A stretch of DNA of 64,000 nucleotides. Source: Vibrio sp. J1-1 (GTDB taxonomy: Bacteria; Pseudomonadota; Gammaproteobacteria; Enterobacterales; Vibrionaceae). Below are positions 30,763 to 39,209 of this stretch, in pieces. The translations under genes and the position numbers were made by a program. Under the pieces are notes generated by a model that was not told the origin of the DNA, made no database searches, and saw only the letters and a program-made list of their open reading frames with translations. Where the stretch lies: assembly GCF_021728395.1 (NCBI RefSeq), contig NZ_JAKKCM010000004.1:372001-436000 (forward strand), given 5' to 3'. The first letter of the stretch is position 1. Every line of letters begins with the position of its first letter.

Positions 30763-31276
30763 AATTAATCCACTGCCTTTTCTTAGTTTGGGATATCCTT
30801 TCCGAATTCCCTTTTTTATTTTTTTGAGCGCTAGCGTTAACTGGTTGTTACGCAATGCTTTCCCAAAATCTGAGCCTAGAGTGCAAAAGATTGTTCTGCC
30901 TGTCAAATTTTATAAACTCAATTGTAAAAAAACAAAAAAGACCATACATTTCAATAACTTGATATTTTATATATATTTTTTTCGATTAACATCTAAACAA
31001 TAAACTTGATTTTTTAGTGTTTTCCCAGCGTTCAACAACAAATACAAACACAATGCATTGCTTATTTTTTAAACCAAGATTCAGCATATAAATCTATTTT
31101 TATTGTTATTTTAGGTTTTCATATAAGAGGAGGAGTGAACTTAATTTCATTTAAATAAGGTTCAATCTTTTTTTGTGAAGGAGATCCATATTCGACACAA
31201 AAGCATTCCATTTTGTGAACTACTTTACAGCTAGTGATGTGTGCTACTATTCGCCTCCAACGCATTTGAGGCCCGT
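30763..31276. other. Divergent regulatory region between the porin gene and dinG
   Basis: About 514 bases, very AT-rich between 30905 and 31100. On the minus strand TTGACA (30901-30906) with a 17-base spacer leads to a poor -10 (CACTCT), which suggests an activator-dependent porin promoter; OmpU-type porins in vibrios are often ToxR-activated through AT-rich upstream DNA, but I cannot point to a specific site. The porin leader is about 110 bases. An AGGAGGAG sequence near 31130 is followed only by a 7-codon ORF. No LexA operator is seen before dinG. Confidence 0.5.
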
Positions 31277-33352
31277 ATGCTGACCAGTAACATTCAAAAA
31301 TCGATTCGCACTAGCTATCAAAACCTGCAAGCTCAGCTTGATAACTTTGTTCCCAGAAGAGCTCAAAACTATCTCGTTGCTGAAATAGCAAAAACACTTT
31401 ATGGCCAATATCATAAATCTAACCGCATGCTGGTCGCAGAAGCAGGAACTGGTATAGGTAAGTCACTCTCCTACCTAATGGCAGCCATTCCAGTCGCCGT
31501 TCACAACAATCGCAAAGTGGTGATATCTACTGCCACTGTTGCCCTACAAGAGCAGCTTATTAACAAGGATTTACCTTTATATCGCCGTTTAACGGATAAA
31601 GAGTTTTCTTTTATTCTGGCTAAAGGTAGACAACGCTACTGCTGCGCAGAAAAACTTGCTACAGCAAGCGGGGTCGATGGCGGCCAGTTGGCAATGTTTG
31701 AAAGCAAACCTAAGAAGAAAGACATTGATCTGTTGGAGACGATGTATCGCTCACTTGCTCAAGGAAAATGGGATGGCGACCGCGACTCTTGGCCAAAACC
31801 TATCGATGACCAGCTGTGGCAACTTATTATCAGTGACAAGCACAGTTGCAACAACAGCTTGCCAGGACATCGTGGGTGTCCTTTTCAAAAGGCCCGCTCA
31901 GAGTTGGATAAAAACGACGTCATCATTGCAAATCATTCATTAGTTATGGCTGATGCCGACTTAGGTGGTGGCGTGATTTTACCTGAGCCAGAAAACACGA
32001 TTTATGTGTTCGACGAAGCGCATCACTTACCACATGTAGCCCGAGATCATGCATCTGCATCAGCGAGTTTGAAAGGTGCTGCAGCGTGGTTAGAAAAGCT
32101 CAATCAATCCATCAGTAAATTTTCATCATTAGCCGATGAAAAACGTGTTGCCCGCTTCCGTAACGATCTTCAGGAGTCGGTACAAACTTTGATACCTGAG
32201 CTTAGCCAGCTGGCAAAACAGTTTGCCCCTGCCCACTTTGACCAGGACATTTATCGCTTTGAACACGGAGAGTTACCGACCTGGTTGGAGAATCAATCAA
32301 AAGACCTAAAGCAAGCGAGTAAAAAAGCCAATCAAAGTGTAGCTAAAATCGCCGATCTTATTGCTGAGCGCGTAAAAGATGGGGAACTTTCGACCAGATT
32401 AGCCGAACCTGCTCTTGCGGAACTGGGGTTTTATATCCAGCGCTTGGAAAACCTCGCCCAAGTCTGGCACCTGATGGCTGAACCTACACGTGAAAAGGGC
32501 GCGCCTCTGGCGAGATGGTTACAAAAACACCCAGATCGCGAAGGAGACTTCATCGTCAGCGTCTCCCCGCTGGAAATCGGCTGGCAGCTTGATCAACAAA
32601 TATGGAGCCGCTGTATTGGTGCAGTATTGGTATCGGCAACGATTAGAGCACTAAACTCGTTTCACTACTTTTGTCATCAAGCCGGCATTGATGGTAAACC
32701 AGAATCTGGGACTCAGTTTTTAGCCCTGGCTTCTCCATTTGATTATCAGAACCAGGCTGAGTTACTGATCCCTGCGATGAAGTATGAACCGCCTGCGCCG
32801 CAATTTACTGAATATCTCATCGAGATTTTGCCTAAATATTTAGAAGACAATAAAGCAAACCTAGTATTATTCTCTTCTTATTGGCAAATGAACCAAGTCG
32901 CTGAAGCATTGTCTACAGACTTTGTTAAACGAGGTTGGGCGTTGCAAGTACAAGGTGAAAGCTCTCGGCAAGAAATTCTAAAAAAACATAAAAAGCTAAT
33001 AGAAACAAATAAAACCAGCGTTATATTTGGTACGGGAAGTTTTTCGGAAGGACTTGATTTACCCGGAGAGCTGCTTGAGAACTTAATCATTACCAAAATA
33101 CCATTTGGTGTCCCGACTTCTCCTGTAGAACAGGCTCACTCCGAATACATCGAAAAGAAAGGCGGAAATCCATTTATGCAGATCACCGTGCCAGACGCCA
33201 GTAAAAAGCTGATCCAAGGCGTTGGTCGGTTACTGCGAAAAGAAAGGGATTCTGGTAGGGTAACTATTCTAGATAGACGCCTTGTAACAAAACGATATGG
33301 GCAAGCCCTAATCGATTCGCTGCCGCCATTTAAACGTAAAATAGAATATTAG
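31277..33352 (+). CDS. dinG: DinG-family ATP-dependent DNA helicase
   Basis: XPD-like superfamily 2, 5'-3' helicase acting on D-loops and R-loops. The 691-residue product has Walker A AEAGTGIGKSLSYLMA (about residues 55-70), a helicase Ia motif VVISTATVALQEQL, an iron-sulphur cluster region with cysteines in GRQRYCCAEKL, DKHSCNN and HRGCPFQ, DEAH box VFDEAHHLPHVA, and the C-terminal motifs SYWQMNQVAEAL, FGTGSFSEGLDLPG and IQGVGRLLRKERDSG (motif VI). The ATG at 31277 (MLTSNIQKSI) is chosen over an in-frame start 12 codons earlier. It heads a dinG-yfcA-priC-rsmS run with 14-base or negative gaps. The classical SOS operator is not visible. Confidence 0.93.
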   Translation: MLTSNIQKSIRTSYQNLQAQLDNFVPRRAQNYLVAEIAKTLYGQYHKSNRMLVAEAGTGIGKSLSYLMAAIPVAVHNNRKVVISTATVALQEQLINKDLPLYRRLTDKEFSFILAKGRQRYCCAEKLATASGVDGGQLAMFESKPKKKDIDLLETMYRSLAQGKWDGDRDSWPKPIDDQLWQLIISDKHSCNNSLPGHRGCPFQKARSELDKNDVIIANHSLVMADADLGGGVILPEPENTIYVFDEAHHLPHVARDHASASASLKGAAAWLEKLNQSISKFSSLADEKRVARFRNDLQESVQTLIPELSQLAKQFAPAHFDQDIYRFEHGELPTWLENQSKDLKQASKKANQSVAKIADLIAERVKDGELSTRLAEPALAELGFYIQRLENLAQVWHLMAEPTREKGAPLARWLQKHPDREGDFIVSVSPLEIGWQLDQQIWSRCIGAVLVSATIRALNSFHYFCHQAGIDGKPESGTQFLALASPFDYQNQAELLIPAMKYEPPAPQFTEYLIEILPKYLEDNKANLVLFSSYWQMNQVAEALSTDFVKRGWALQVQGESSRQEILKKHKKLIETNKTSVIFGTGSFSEGLDLPGELLENLIITKIPFGVPTSPVEQAHSEYIEKKGGNPFMQITVPDASKKLIQGVGRLLRKERDSGRVTILDRRLVTKRYGQALIDSLPPFKRKIEY

Positions 33353-33366
33353 AAGAAAAACCATTT

Positions 33367-34152
33367 ATGGAAATGATTGAGCCAGGCATGTTGCTGGTGT
33401 TGGCGCTTGTCGCTTTTGTTGCTGGATTCATCGATGCCGTTGCTGGTGGCGGTGGTATGCTAACGGTCCCAACTTTATTATCTTTAGGGCTGCCTCCCCA
33501 TATCGCTTTGGGGACAAACAAACTCGCCGCGACCTTTGCTTCTTCGACCGCAGCTTTCACCTACTACAAAAAGCGTTTATTCCGCCCAAGAAGCTGGGGA
33601 AGAGCCTTCATTGCGACTCTAATAGGTGCCACACTTGGTACGCTATTTGTCGACGCCATCAGTACTGAGTGGTTAGAAAAAGTATTGCCTCTTATCATTT
33701 TGGCAGCAGCGCTTTATACCGTTTTTCATAAAACGCCGAAAGCAACGCTTCAAAGTCCGATACCAGAGCCTTGTCCACGGCTGCATAAAAAGCAATACGC
33801 GCAAGGCTTTTCACTTGGCTTCTACGATGGGCTAGCAGGTCCAGGCACAGGTGCATTCTGGACGGTAAGCTCCATGGCACTCTATCGACTGAACATTTTA
33901 CTCGCTTCTGGCCTTGCAAAAGCGATGAACTTTACCAGTAACTTTACTTCTCTCATTACTTTTGCGGTATTGGGACATATCAATTGGGTGCTAGGCTTAA
34001 CGATGGGACTATGCTTAATGGCAGGTGCTTTTGTCGGCGCTCATTCCGCGATTCACTTTGGCGCTAAATTCATTCGCCCGGTATTCGTTACTGTCGTAAG
34101 TATACTTGCTATCAAATTGGCTTATGACGCCTGGTTCGTAGGTTTAACATGA
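33367..34152 (+). CDS. yfcA: YfcA-like TSUP-family membrane transporter
   Basis: A 261-residue TauE/SafE (TSUP, DUF81) membrane protein with about eight hydrophobic segments. The signature VAGFIDAVAGGGGMLTVPTLLSLGLPPHIALGTNKLAATFASS (residues about 19-60) and its second-half counterpart GFYDGLAGPGTGAFWTV plus LASGLAKAMNFTSNFTSL are the two inverted repeats of the family. Members move sulphite, sulphonates or other organosulphur anions; the substrate of YfcA is not established. It overlaps priC by ATGA, so it is coupled to DNA-replication genes with no obvious functional link. Confidence 0.87.
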   Translation: MEMIEPGMLLVLALVAFVAGFIDAVAGGGGMLTVPTLLSLGLPPHIALGTNKLAATFASSTAAFTYYKKRLFRPRSWGRAFIATLIGATLGTLFVDAISTEWLEKVLPLIILAAALYTVFHKTPKATLQSPIPEPCPRLHKKQYAQGFSLGFYDGLAGPGTGAFWTVSSMALYRLNILLASGLAKAMNFTSNFTSLITFAVLGHINWVLGLTMGLCLMAGAFVGAHSAIHFGAKFIRPVFVTVVSILAIKLAYDAWFVGLT

Positions 34153-34694
34153 ACATCGATCAACTTTCAGCACATTTAGAGCAGATGGCAAAACAAGCTG
34201 CCATGCTTGATCGTCAAAGAGGCGAGCATCATGTCTCGCTTTTTGACGAACGTCTGTTTAGCTGTCGTTCTCGATTACTCACACCATGTGTCAAAGAAGC
34301 CAAGTCGACGCTGAGTGCTATTGTTCGAGAGCAAAACGAAGGGAAGTTGACCGCCCTGCGCGCTGAATACCTTACCGAACGTTTGGTCGCACAGATTTCT
34401 GCCATCCAGCGGGAAATCTCAACCACCAAAATCCGTAAAAACGAAATTAAACACAGCAGTCATTTTCGAAAGCCAATCAATGTGCTCTATCAAGAGCTTG
34501 CTCAGCATCAAGAGTGGGCACGTCGTCTGCGAGAAATGGTACTTGAAAAAGAAAGAGCCGTAGCAACCACTCCGAGTTTTATGCGCGCAGAAGCGCAGAA
34601 GGCCTTACTCGCGACAGAACAACGGCTGGAACGCTGCGAAGCCGCCTTAGTTAAGCTCGAAAACCAAATCACTCACAGGGAAAAACATCAGTAA
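34149..34694 (+). CDS. priC: PriC, primosomal replication protein N''
   Basis: Replication-restart protein that loads DnaB at stalled forks. The 181-residue product is all-helical and basic. [38 protein letters not shown] and the C-terminal [20 protein letters not shown] with [15 protein letters not shown] align with E. coli PriC (175 aa; the same RRLREMV motif). It overlaps the gene before it by 4 bases and the gene after by 1, so it is embedded in an operon with dinG, both serving replication-fork repair. Confidence 0.87.
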   Translation: MNIDQLSAHLEQMAKQAAMLDRQRGEHHVSLFDERLFSCRSRLLTPCVKEAKSTLSAIVREQNEGKLTALRAEYLTERLVAQISAIQREISTTKIRKNEIKHSSHFRKPINVLYQELAQHQEWARRLREMVLEKERAVATTPSFMRAEAQKALLATEQRLERCEAALVKLENQITHREKHQ

Positions 34695-34861
34695 TGTCTG
34701 ACCAACCAACCTCTTCTCTTGACGATGCTCCTGACGATGTAAAACTGGCCGTCGATCTTATTTACCTATTCGAATCAAACGGCATTGATCCTGAACTCGC
34801 GCTAAGAGCGTTGAAAATCGTACAAACAGATTTAGAGAACAAACTAAAAGAAAAACAGTAA
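34694..34861 (+). CDS. rsmS: RsmS, small DUF2496 protein
   Basis: A 55-residue protein starting on the last base of the priC stop (TAATG). Residues 11-50, [20 protein letters not shown] followed by [20 protein letters not shown], match E. coli YbaM/RsmS (53 aa; [12 protein letters not shown]...VLRALDIVKRDYEKKL). In Pectobacterium RsmS was described as a regulator of secondary metabolism; its molecular role is unclear. In E. coli ybaM also follows priC, which supports the call. It is the last gene before a 115-base gap to xthA. Confidence 0.9.
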   Translation: MSDQPTSSLDDAPDDVKLAVDLIYLFESNGIDPELALRALKIVQTDLENKLKEKQ

Positions 34862-34976
34862 TTTTTCTTCCGACTTCGTTTTCAATCCTGTTTATGCAAT
34901 ATTTTGAGAATTATTTTCATCACGTTTTAGCAATGCTACCATGACTCAAAAATAAGCCCTTTGAGAAGGATAAAAA

Positions 34977-35783
34977 ATGAAAGTAATCAGCTTTAACATC
35001 AATGGACTCCGTGCGAGACTGCACCAACTCCAGGCGCTCATAGATAAACACCAGCCAGATGTTATCGGGCTTCAAGAAATCAAAGTCCACGATGAAGTGT
35101 TTCCATTAGCAGATGTCGAAGCCATGGGTTACAAAGTGTATTTTCATGGTCAAAAGGCTCACTACGGTGTCGCGATGCTCTGTAAGCAAACACCTATCAG
35201 TGTTCAGAAAGGTTTTCCAACCGATAACGAAGAACATCAAAAGCGTATGATCATGGCGACTTTTGAAGATGAAAATGGTGAAAAGGTCACAGTACTCAAT
35301 GGCTACTTCCCTCAAGGGGATAACATCAGTCACGAAACCAAGTTCCCTTATAAGCGCCAGTTCTATAAAGATCTGATGACCTACTTGAATGATCATCATA
35401 GTAACGATGAACAATTGATCGTCATGGGTGACATTAACATTAGCCCGATTGATGACGACATTGGTATTGGCGAACCAAACCGTAAACGCTGGCTAAAAAC
35501 GGGCAAATGTTCGTTCCAACCAGAAGAGCGAGAATGGTTGAAAATTTTATTAGACTGGGGCTTTGAAGATACCTTCCGGAAACTTTACCCAGAAGTTAAT
35601 GATCGCTTTTCGTGGTTTGACTATCGTTCTCGCGGTTTTGATGATAACCGTGGCCTACGGATTGATGTGATCTTAGCGACGCCTTCGCTGGCGCAGAAAT
35701 GTATCGAATCAGGTATCGACTATGAACTACGTGGCATTGAAAAGCCATCTGACCACGCCCCTATCTGGTCAACGTTCAAGTAA
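34977..35783 (+). CDS. xthA: XthA, exodeoxyribonuclease III
   Basis: Major AP endonuclease and 3' repair exonuclease. The 268-residue product has the EEP-fold motifs: [13 protein letters not shown], catalytic E34 in [43 protein letters not shown] with the catalytic D and N near residues 151-153, [23 protein letters not shown] and the C-terminal SDHAPI with the general-base histidine near 259. These are as in E. coli XthA (268 aa). GAGAAGG lies 7 bases before the ATG. It is monocistronic with a strong terminator. Confidence 0.97.
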   Translation: MKVISFNINGLRARLHQLQALIDKHQPDVIGLQEIKVHDEVFPLADVEAMGYKVYFHGQKAHYGVAMLCKQTPISVQKGFPTDNEEHQKRMIMATFEDENGEKVTVLNGYFPQGDNISHETKFPYKRQFYKDLMTYLNDHHSNDEQLIVMGDINISPIDDDIGIGEPNRKRWLKTGKCSFQPEEREWLKILLDWGFEDTFRKLYPEVNDRFSWFDYRSRGFDDNRGLRIDVILATPSLAQKCIESGIDYELRGIEKPSDHAPIWSTFK

Positions 35784-35800
35784 GCCACTCTAACCTAAAT

Positions 35801-35833
35801 AAAAAAGAGCGCATTAATGCGCTCTTTTTTATT
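35801..35833. terminator. Bidirectional terminator between xthA and hisM
   Basis: AAAAAAGAGCGCAT / ATGCGCTCTTTTTT, nearly loopless stem of 13 bp, between convergent genes. Confidence 0.95.
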
Positions 35834-35850
35834 TGATACTGCTATTGGTT

Positions 35851-36528
35851 TTAGCTTAGCGGTCGAGAATATGCCAATAAACGTTTCTCCGCATGTTTAA
35901 AGAACCACAGAATGATAAACGTCAGTGTCATATAGAATAAACCTGCTGTTAAGAATGACTCAAAAGGAGCGTAGTAACGTGAGTTAACCAAACGTGCGGC
36001 ACCGGTTAGATCCATGATAGTCACAATGCCCGCTACCGCGCTACCGTGCAGCATGAAGATAACCTCATTGGAATATACTGGTAATGCTCTTCGTAATGCA
36101 CTCGGCAAAATGATACGGCGGTAAGTCTTAAATTTACTCATCCCATACGCTTTAGCCGCTTCTACTTCACCCTTTGGTAGTCCATTGATTGCACCTCGAA
36201 TAATCTCCGTAGTGTAAGCTGAAGTATTCAATACAAAAGCAACTAGGGCACAAAACCAAGCATTTTCCCAAAGGGTATCTTTTACCGGGAAGAATTGGTC
36301 CATACCGTAATAAATAAGATAAAGCTGTACCAGTAATGGTGTCCCACGGAAAAAGTAAATAAACGCCCATGAAGGCATGCTTAAAGCATAGTTTTTACTG
36401 TTTCTTGCAATAGCCATTGGGATGGACACACACAAACCAATGATAAGCGAAATACCTACCAGCCATGCTGTCGTCCAAAGCCCACTCAGGTAAATCGGTA
36501 AACTTTCAATAATCAGTGAAAAGTCCAT
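35851..36528 (-). CDS. hisM: Basic amino acid ABC importer, permease subunit 2 (HisM/ArtM type)
   Basis: A 225-residue inner-membrane permease with five to six hydrophobic segments and the BPD permease EAA loop EAAKAYGMSKFKTYRRIILPSALRRALP (about residues 140-168), followed by YSNEVIFMLHGSAVAG. The pattern YIFRGTPL-like (FIYFFRGTPLLVQLYLIYYG) and the C-terminal FKHAEKRLLAY match HisM of the histidine/lysine/arginine/ornithine system better than ArtM. It forms a heterodimer with the next gene's product. It is last in the four-gene operon and starts 3 bases after the hisQ stop. Substrate (Arg, Orn, His or Lys) is inferred from family only. Confidence 0.82.
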   Translation of the reverse strand: MDFSLIIESLPIYLSGLWTTAWLVGISLIIGLCVSIPMAIARNSKNYALSMPSWAFIYFFRGTPLLVQLYLIYYGMDQFFPVKDTLWENAWFCALVAFVLNTSAYTTEIIRGAINGLPKGEVEAAKAYGMSKFKTYRRIILPSALRRALPVYSNEVIFMLHGSAVAGIVTIMDLTGAARLVNSRYYAPFESFLTAGLFYMTLTFIILWFFKHAEKRLLAYSRPLS

Positions 36529-36531
36529 AAC

Positions 36532-37299
36532 TTACCTCGCATGAATACTGAACTTGCGTTCAACAAGTTTAAGCAAACCTGTAGAAACACTGGTAAAGAA
36601 TAGAAAGATGATGGCGACAGCCATGTAGAACGTAAATGGCATTTTTGTCGAGCCAGCAGCCAAAGAGCTCACTCTCACCATATCATCCAGACCAATGATT
36701 GAAACCAGTGCTGTTGTTTTAAGCAGAACTAACCAGTTGTTACCGAAGCCTGGTAGAGCATGGCGAATCATCTGAGGTAAAAGGATTCTTCTGAACGATA
36801 AAACAGCATTCATACCATAAGCTTTCGCGGCCTCTAGTTCACCTCTGTCTACGGCCATAATCGCACCACGAAACGTTTCCGCCATATACGCGCCAAAGAT
36901 AAAGCCGATGGTCAATACACCAGCAATAAATGGGCTCACGTCGATGTAATCTGGCAGGTATGACGTCCACTCATGGTTAGGGTCACTTGATGCAAACCAC
37001 TCATTTAATGTTTCATTGATAGAGTAAAGGCTGTTATTCAACAGTATTTGTCCACCAAAGAAAATCAGCATCATCAGAACCAGGTCTGGGATACCACGAA
37101 TAATGGTGGTGTAGAGGGTGGCAATAGCTCTTGCCCATTTATAAGGTGATAACTTAGCTAAAGCGCCAAGCATGCCCAATATCACTGCAAGTAGCAGAGA
37201 AAGCAGTGCAACTTCAATTGTTACTAAAGCTCCTGTAAAAATGGAAGCTTCGTATCCTTGTAAATCCAGCATAGGTGAGTTCCTAATCCCTAAACTCAA
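36532..37299 (-). CDS. hisQ: Basic amino acid ABC importer, permease subunit 1 (HisQ/ArtQ type)
   Basis: A 255-residue permease partner of HisM. It has an N-terminal hydrophobic segment TGALVTIEVALLSLLLAVILGML, the RGIPDLVLMMLIFFGGQILL stretch, and the EAA loop ELEAAKAYGMNAVLSFRRILLPQMIRHALPGFGNNW (about residues 175-210). It is longer than E. coli HisQ (228 aa) owing to an extra loop near residues 88-115 (NETLNEWFASSDPNHEWTSY region), likely periplasmic. It follows the binding-protein gene after a gap containing a terminator-like hairpin, so it is probably made in smaller amounts. Confidence 0.82.
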   Translation of the reverse strand: MSLGIRNSPMLDLQGYEASIFTGALVTIEVALLSLLLAVILGMLGALAKLSPYKWARAIATLYTTIIRGIPDLVLMMLIFFGGQILLNNSLYSINETLNEWFASSDPNHEWTSYLPDYIDVSPFIAGVLTIGFIFGAYMAETFRGAIMAVDRGELEAAKAYGMNAVLSFRRILLPQMIRHALPGFGNNWLVLLKTTALVSIIGLDDMVRVSSLAAGSTKMPFTFYMAVAIIFLFFTSVSTGLLKLVERKFSIHAR

Positions 37300-37304
37300 A
37301 AAAT

Positions 37305-37341
37305 CGACCGTTGACTACTTCTAGGAACAGGCCAACGGTCG
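37305..37341 (-). terminator. Partial terminator between the binding-protein and permease genes
   Basis: On the minus strand, CGACCGTTG pairs with CAACGGTCG (9 bp, about 19-base loop) and is followed by ATTTTTTG. It lies inside the operon, between the solute-binding-protein gene and hisQ, where it could lower permease transcription relative to the binding protein. Confidence 0.7.
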
Positions 37342-37353
37342 CTTAATTACGAC

Positions 37354-38124
37354 TTATTCGCCGTACACATCGTATTTAAAGTATTTACCAGCAAGCTCTT
37401 GGTAAACACCTTTATCACGCAGTGACAGAATCGCGGCATCTAGTTTTTGCGTTAAATCTTTGTCTTGCTTACGAACAGCGATACCAAAGCCTTCACCAAA
37501 CCATTTAGGATCAGTTAAAGATGGGCCAACAAACTCGTACGCGTCGCCACCAGCCTTATTAAGAACGCCTTCTTCTAGAGCAGAAGCATCACCTAGAACT
37601 GCAGCAACACGACCGTTAGCAAGATCGAGATAAGCCTCGTCAAATGAGCCGTAACGTACGATATCAACTTTGTCACCGTAGTTGTCTGTCAGGTATTTAT
37701 CGTGCGTAGTTGCACGCTGTACCGCGATTTTCTTACCGTCTAGATTGTCAAAATCTAGATTAGCACCTTTCTTCGCGATAAATTTGTTTGGGATAAGTGC
37801 GTATTTACCGGTGAAGTCAACTTTCTTCTTACGCTCTTCTGTAATCGACATTGCAGCAATGATTGCATCGTATTTGCGCGCGAGAAGAGAAGGAATAATG
37901 CCGTCCCAGTCTTGAGCAACGATTTGACACTTCACTTGCATTTCTTCACAAAGTGCATTTGCCATATCTACGTCAAAGCCTTTTAAAGATCCGTCAGTTT
38001 CAGTCCAGCTAAATGGAGGATATGCACCTTCAACACCAAAGCGAACGGTTTTCCATTCTTTCGCTTGAACAGCGCCAGATACAGCCGTTGCAGCAAGTGT
38101 TGCTGCTAATAACCACTTTTTCAT
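37354..38124 (-). CDS. Basic amino acid ABC importer, periplasmic binding protein (HisJ/ArgT/ArtJ type)
   Basis: A 256-residue SBP_bac_3 protein. Signal peptide MKKWLLAATLAATAVSGAVQA, with cleavage after VQA (residue 21; one AxA-type site), then the family start VRFGVEGAYPPFSWTE, GFDVDMANALCEEM, DWDGIIPSLLARKYDAIIAAMSIT and a C-terminus GVYQELAGKYFKYDVYGE very like HisJ/ArgT (KYFDFDVYG). The two cysteines near 59 and 66 may form the disulphide found in HisJ. It captures basic amino acids in the periplasm for the HisQM-HisP transporter. Strong codon bias suggests abundance. The exact ligand is not determinable. Confidence 0.85.
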   Translation of the reverse strand: MKKWLLAATLAATAVSGAVQAKEWKTVRFGVEGAYPPFSWTETDGSLKGFDVDMANALCEEMQVKCQIVAQDWDGIIPSLLARKYDAIIAAMSITEERKKKVDFTGKYALIPNKFIAKKGANLDFDNLDGKKIAVQRATTHDKYLTDNYGDKVDIVRYGSFDEAYLDLANGRVAAVLGDASALEEGVLNKAGGDAYEFVGPSLTDPKWFGEGFGIAVRKQDKDLTQKLDAAILSLRDKGVYQELAGKYFKYDVYGE

Positions 38125-38178
38125 TTCCGTACTCCTGTGATTTCCATTTTATTTAGTTTTGTTTGTTGTGTTTACATA

Positions 38179-38198
38179 GGAGGCAAAAAGCTGCCTCC
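38179..38198 (-). other. Intercistronic hairpin between hisP and the binding-protein gene
   Basis: GGAGGC / GCCTCC with an 8-base loop, in the 83-base gap between the ATPase stop and the binding-protein start. There is no T-run, so it is more likely an mRNA processing or stabilising stem than a terminator. Confidence 0.5.
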
Positions 38199-38207
38199 CA
38201 AAGACCT

Positions 38208-38978
38208 CTAATAAATCGATGAGATAAACTGCTGTAAGCGCGGTGAGTCTGGATTGGTAAATAGCTTGGCAGGATCACCCTGCTCTTCAACCAATCCTTG
38301 GTGAAGGAACATTACGTGGTTCGATACATCACGAGCAAACGCCATTTCGTGCGTCACCACCAACATCGTTCGACCTTCTTCTGCCAAATCTCTCATTACC
38401 CCTAACACTTCCCCAACTAACTCTGGGTCAAGCGCAGATGTTGGCTCATCAAACAACATTACTTCTGGATCAACGGCTAATGCGCGAGCAATGGCGGCAC
38501 GTTGTTGCTGACCACCAGACAAGTGTCCTGGGTAATAATCCTTACGCTCGTACAGGCCTACTTTCTTAAGCAGTACCTCTGCGTTTTCAATAGCTTGAGC
38601 TTTAGGCACACCCAGTACGTGCACGGGTGCTTCAATGACATTTTCTAGAACGGTAAGATGAGACCACAGGTTAAAACCTTGGAATACCATCGCAAGGCGA
38701 GAGCGAATTCTCTGAACTTGCTTTTCATTTGCAGGTACAGATTCTCCAGCTCGGTTATTCTTCATTTGAATCAGCTCACCGTTAACCCAAATCTCACCAG
38801 CGGTTGGTGTCTCTAATAAGTTAACACATCTGAGAAAAGTACTCTTACCGGAACCGGAAGAGCCAATGATAGAGATAACATCCCCTTTGTGTGCGGACAG
38901 AGAAATTCCCTTAAGTACTTCATTTTGTCCAAATGTTTTGTGCAGGTCTTTTATATCTAGCGCTGGTACATCAGTCAT
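38208..38978 (-). CDS. hisP: Basic amino acid ABC importer, ATPase (HisP type)
   Basis: A 256-residue ABC ATPase that powers the HisQM permease. Visible: Walker [10 protein letters not shown] (about residues 37-45), Q-loop FQGFNLWSHLTVLENV, signature LSGGQQQRAAIARALAVDP, Walker B VMLFDEPTSALDPELVGEV, and the switch histidine in VVTHEMAF. FNLWSHLTVLENV and SPRLQQFISS are nearly those of Salmonella HisP. It is first of the operon hisP-SBP-hisQ-hisM. In E. coli the order artP-I-Q-M is the same, so by layout this resembles art, by sequence his. Confidence 0.88.
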   Translation of the reverse strand: MTDVPALDIKDLHKTFGQNEVLKGISLSAHKGDVISIIGSSGSGKSTFLRCVNLLETPTAGEIWVNGELIQMKNNRAGESVPANEKQVQRIRSRLAMVFQGFNLWSHLTVLENVIEAPVHVLGVPKAQAIENAEVLLKKVGLYERKDYYPGHLSGGQQQRAAIARALAVDPEVMLFDEPTSALDPELVGEVLGVMRDLAEEGRTMLVVTHEMAFARDVSNHVMFLHQGLVEEQGDPAKLFTNPDSPRLQQFISSIY

Positions 38979-39164
38979 GCGCTCTACTCCCTGTGTTTTT
39001 TCACTGCTGTAAGGGGCTCCGCCCTATCTATTTCGGAACAAACTAGCACCCCGGCCTGAAAGTTGCAACAAATTATTAACCTAAATAAATCGAATAGTTA
39101 GATAGGATAATCATGTTAATATGCAATATTTAGCACCATATGCTTTATTTTGTGAATATTATAT

Positions 39165-39195
39165 ATAAAAAAGCCCCTGCAGTGAGGGGCTAATA
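39165..39195 (-). terminator. Terminator after the poly-glycine lipoprotein gene
   Basis: AGCCCCT / AGGGGCT with a 6-base loop; on the minus strand it is followed by six T. It lies 14 bases after the stop. Confidence 0.9.
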
Positions 39196-39209
39196 ATATT
39201 ATAAAAGTG

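Noticed and set aside
31100-31160. Short ORF after AGGAGGAG near 31130
   Set aside because: Only seven codons before a stop; most likely chance in the AT-rich porin/dinG gap.
31100-31276. LexA (SOS) operator upstream of dinG
   Set aside because: The sequence CTACTTTACAG near 31224 looked promising, but no CTG lies 10 bases before the CAG, so the palindrome is incomplete.
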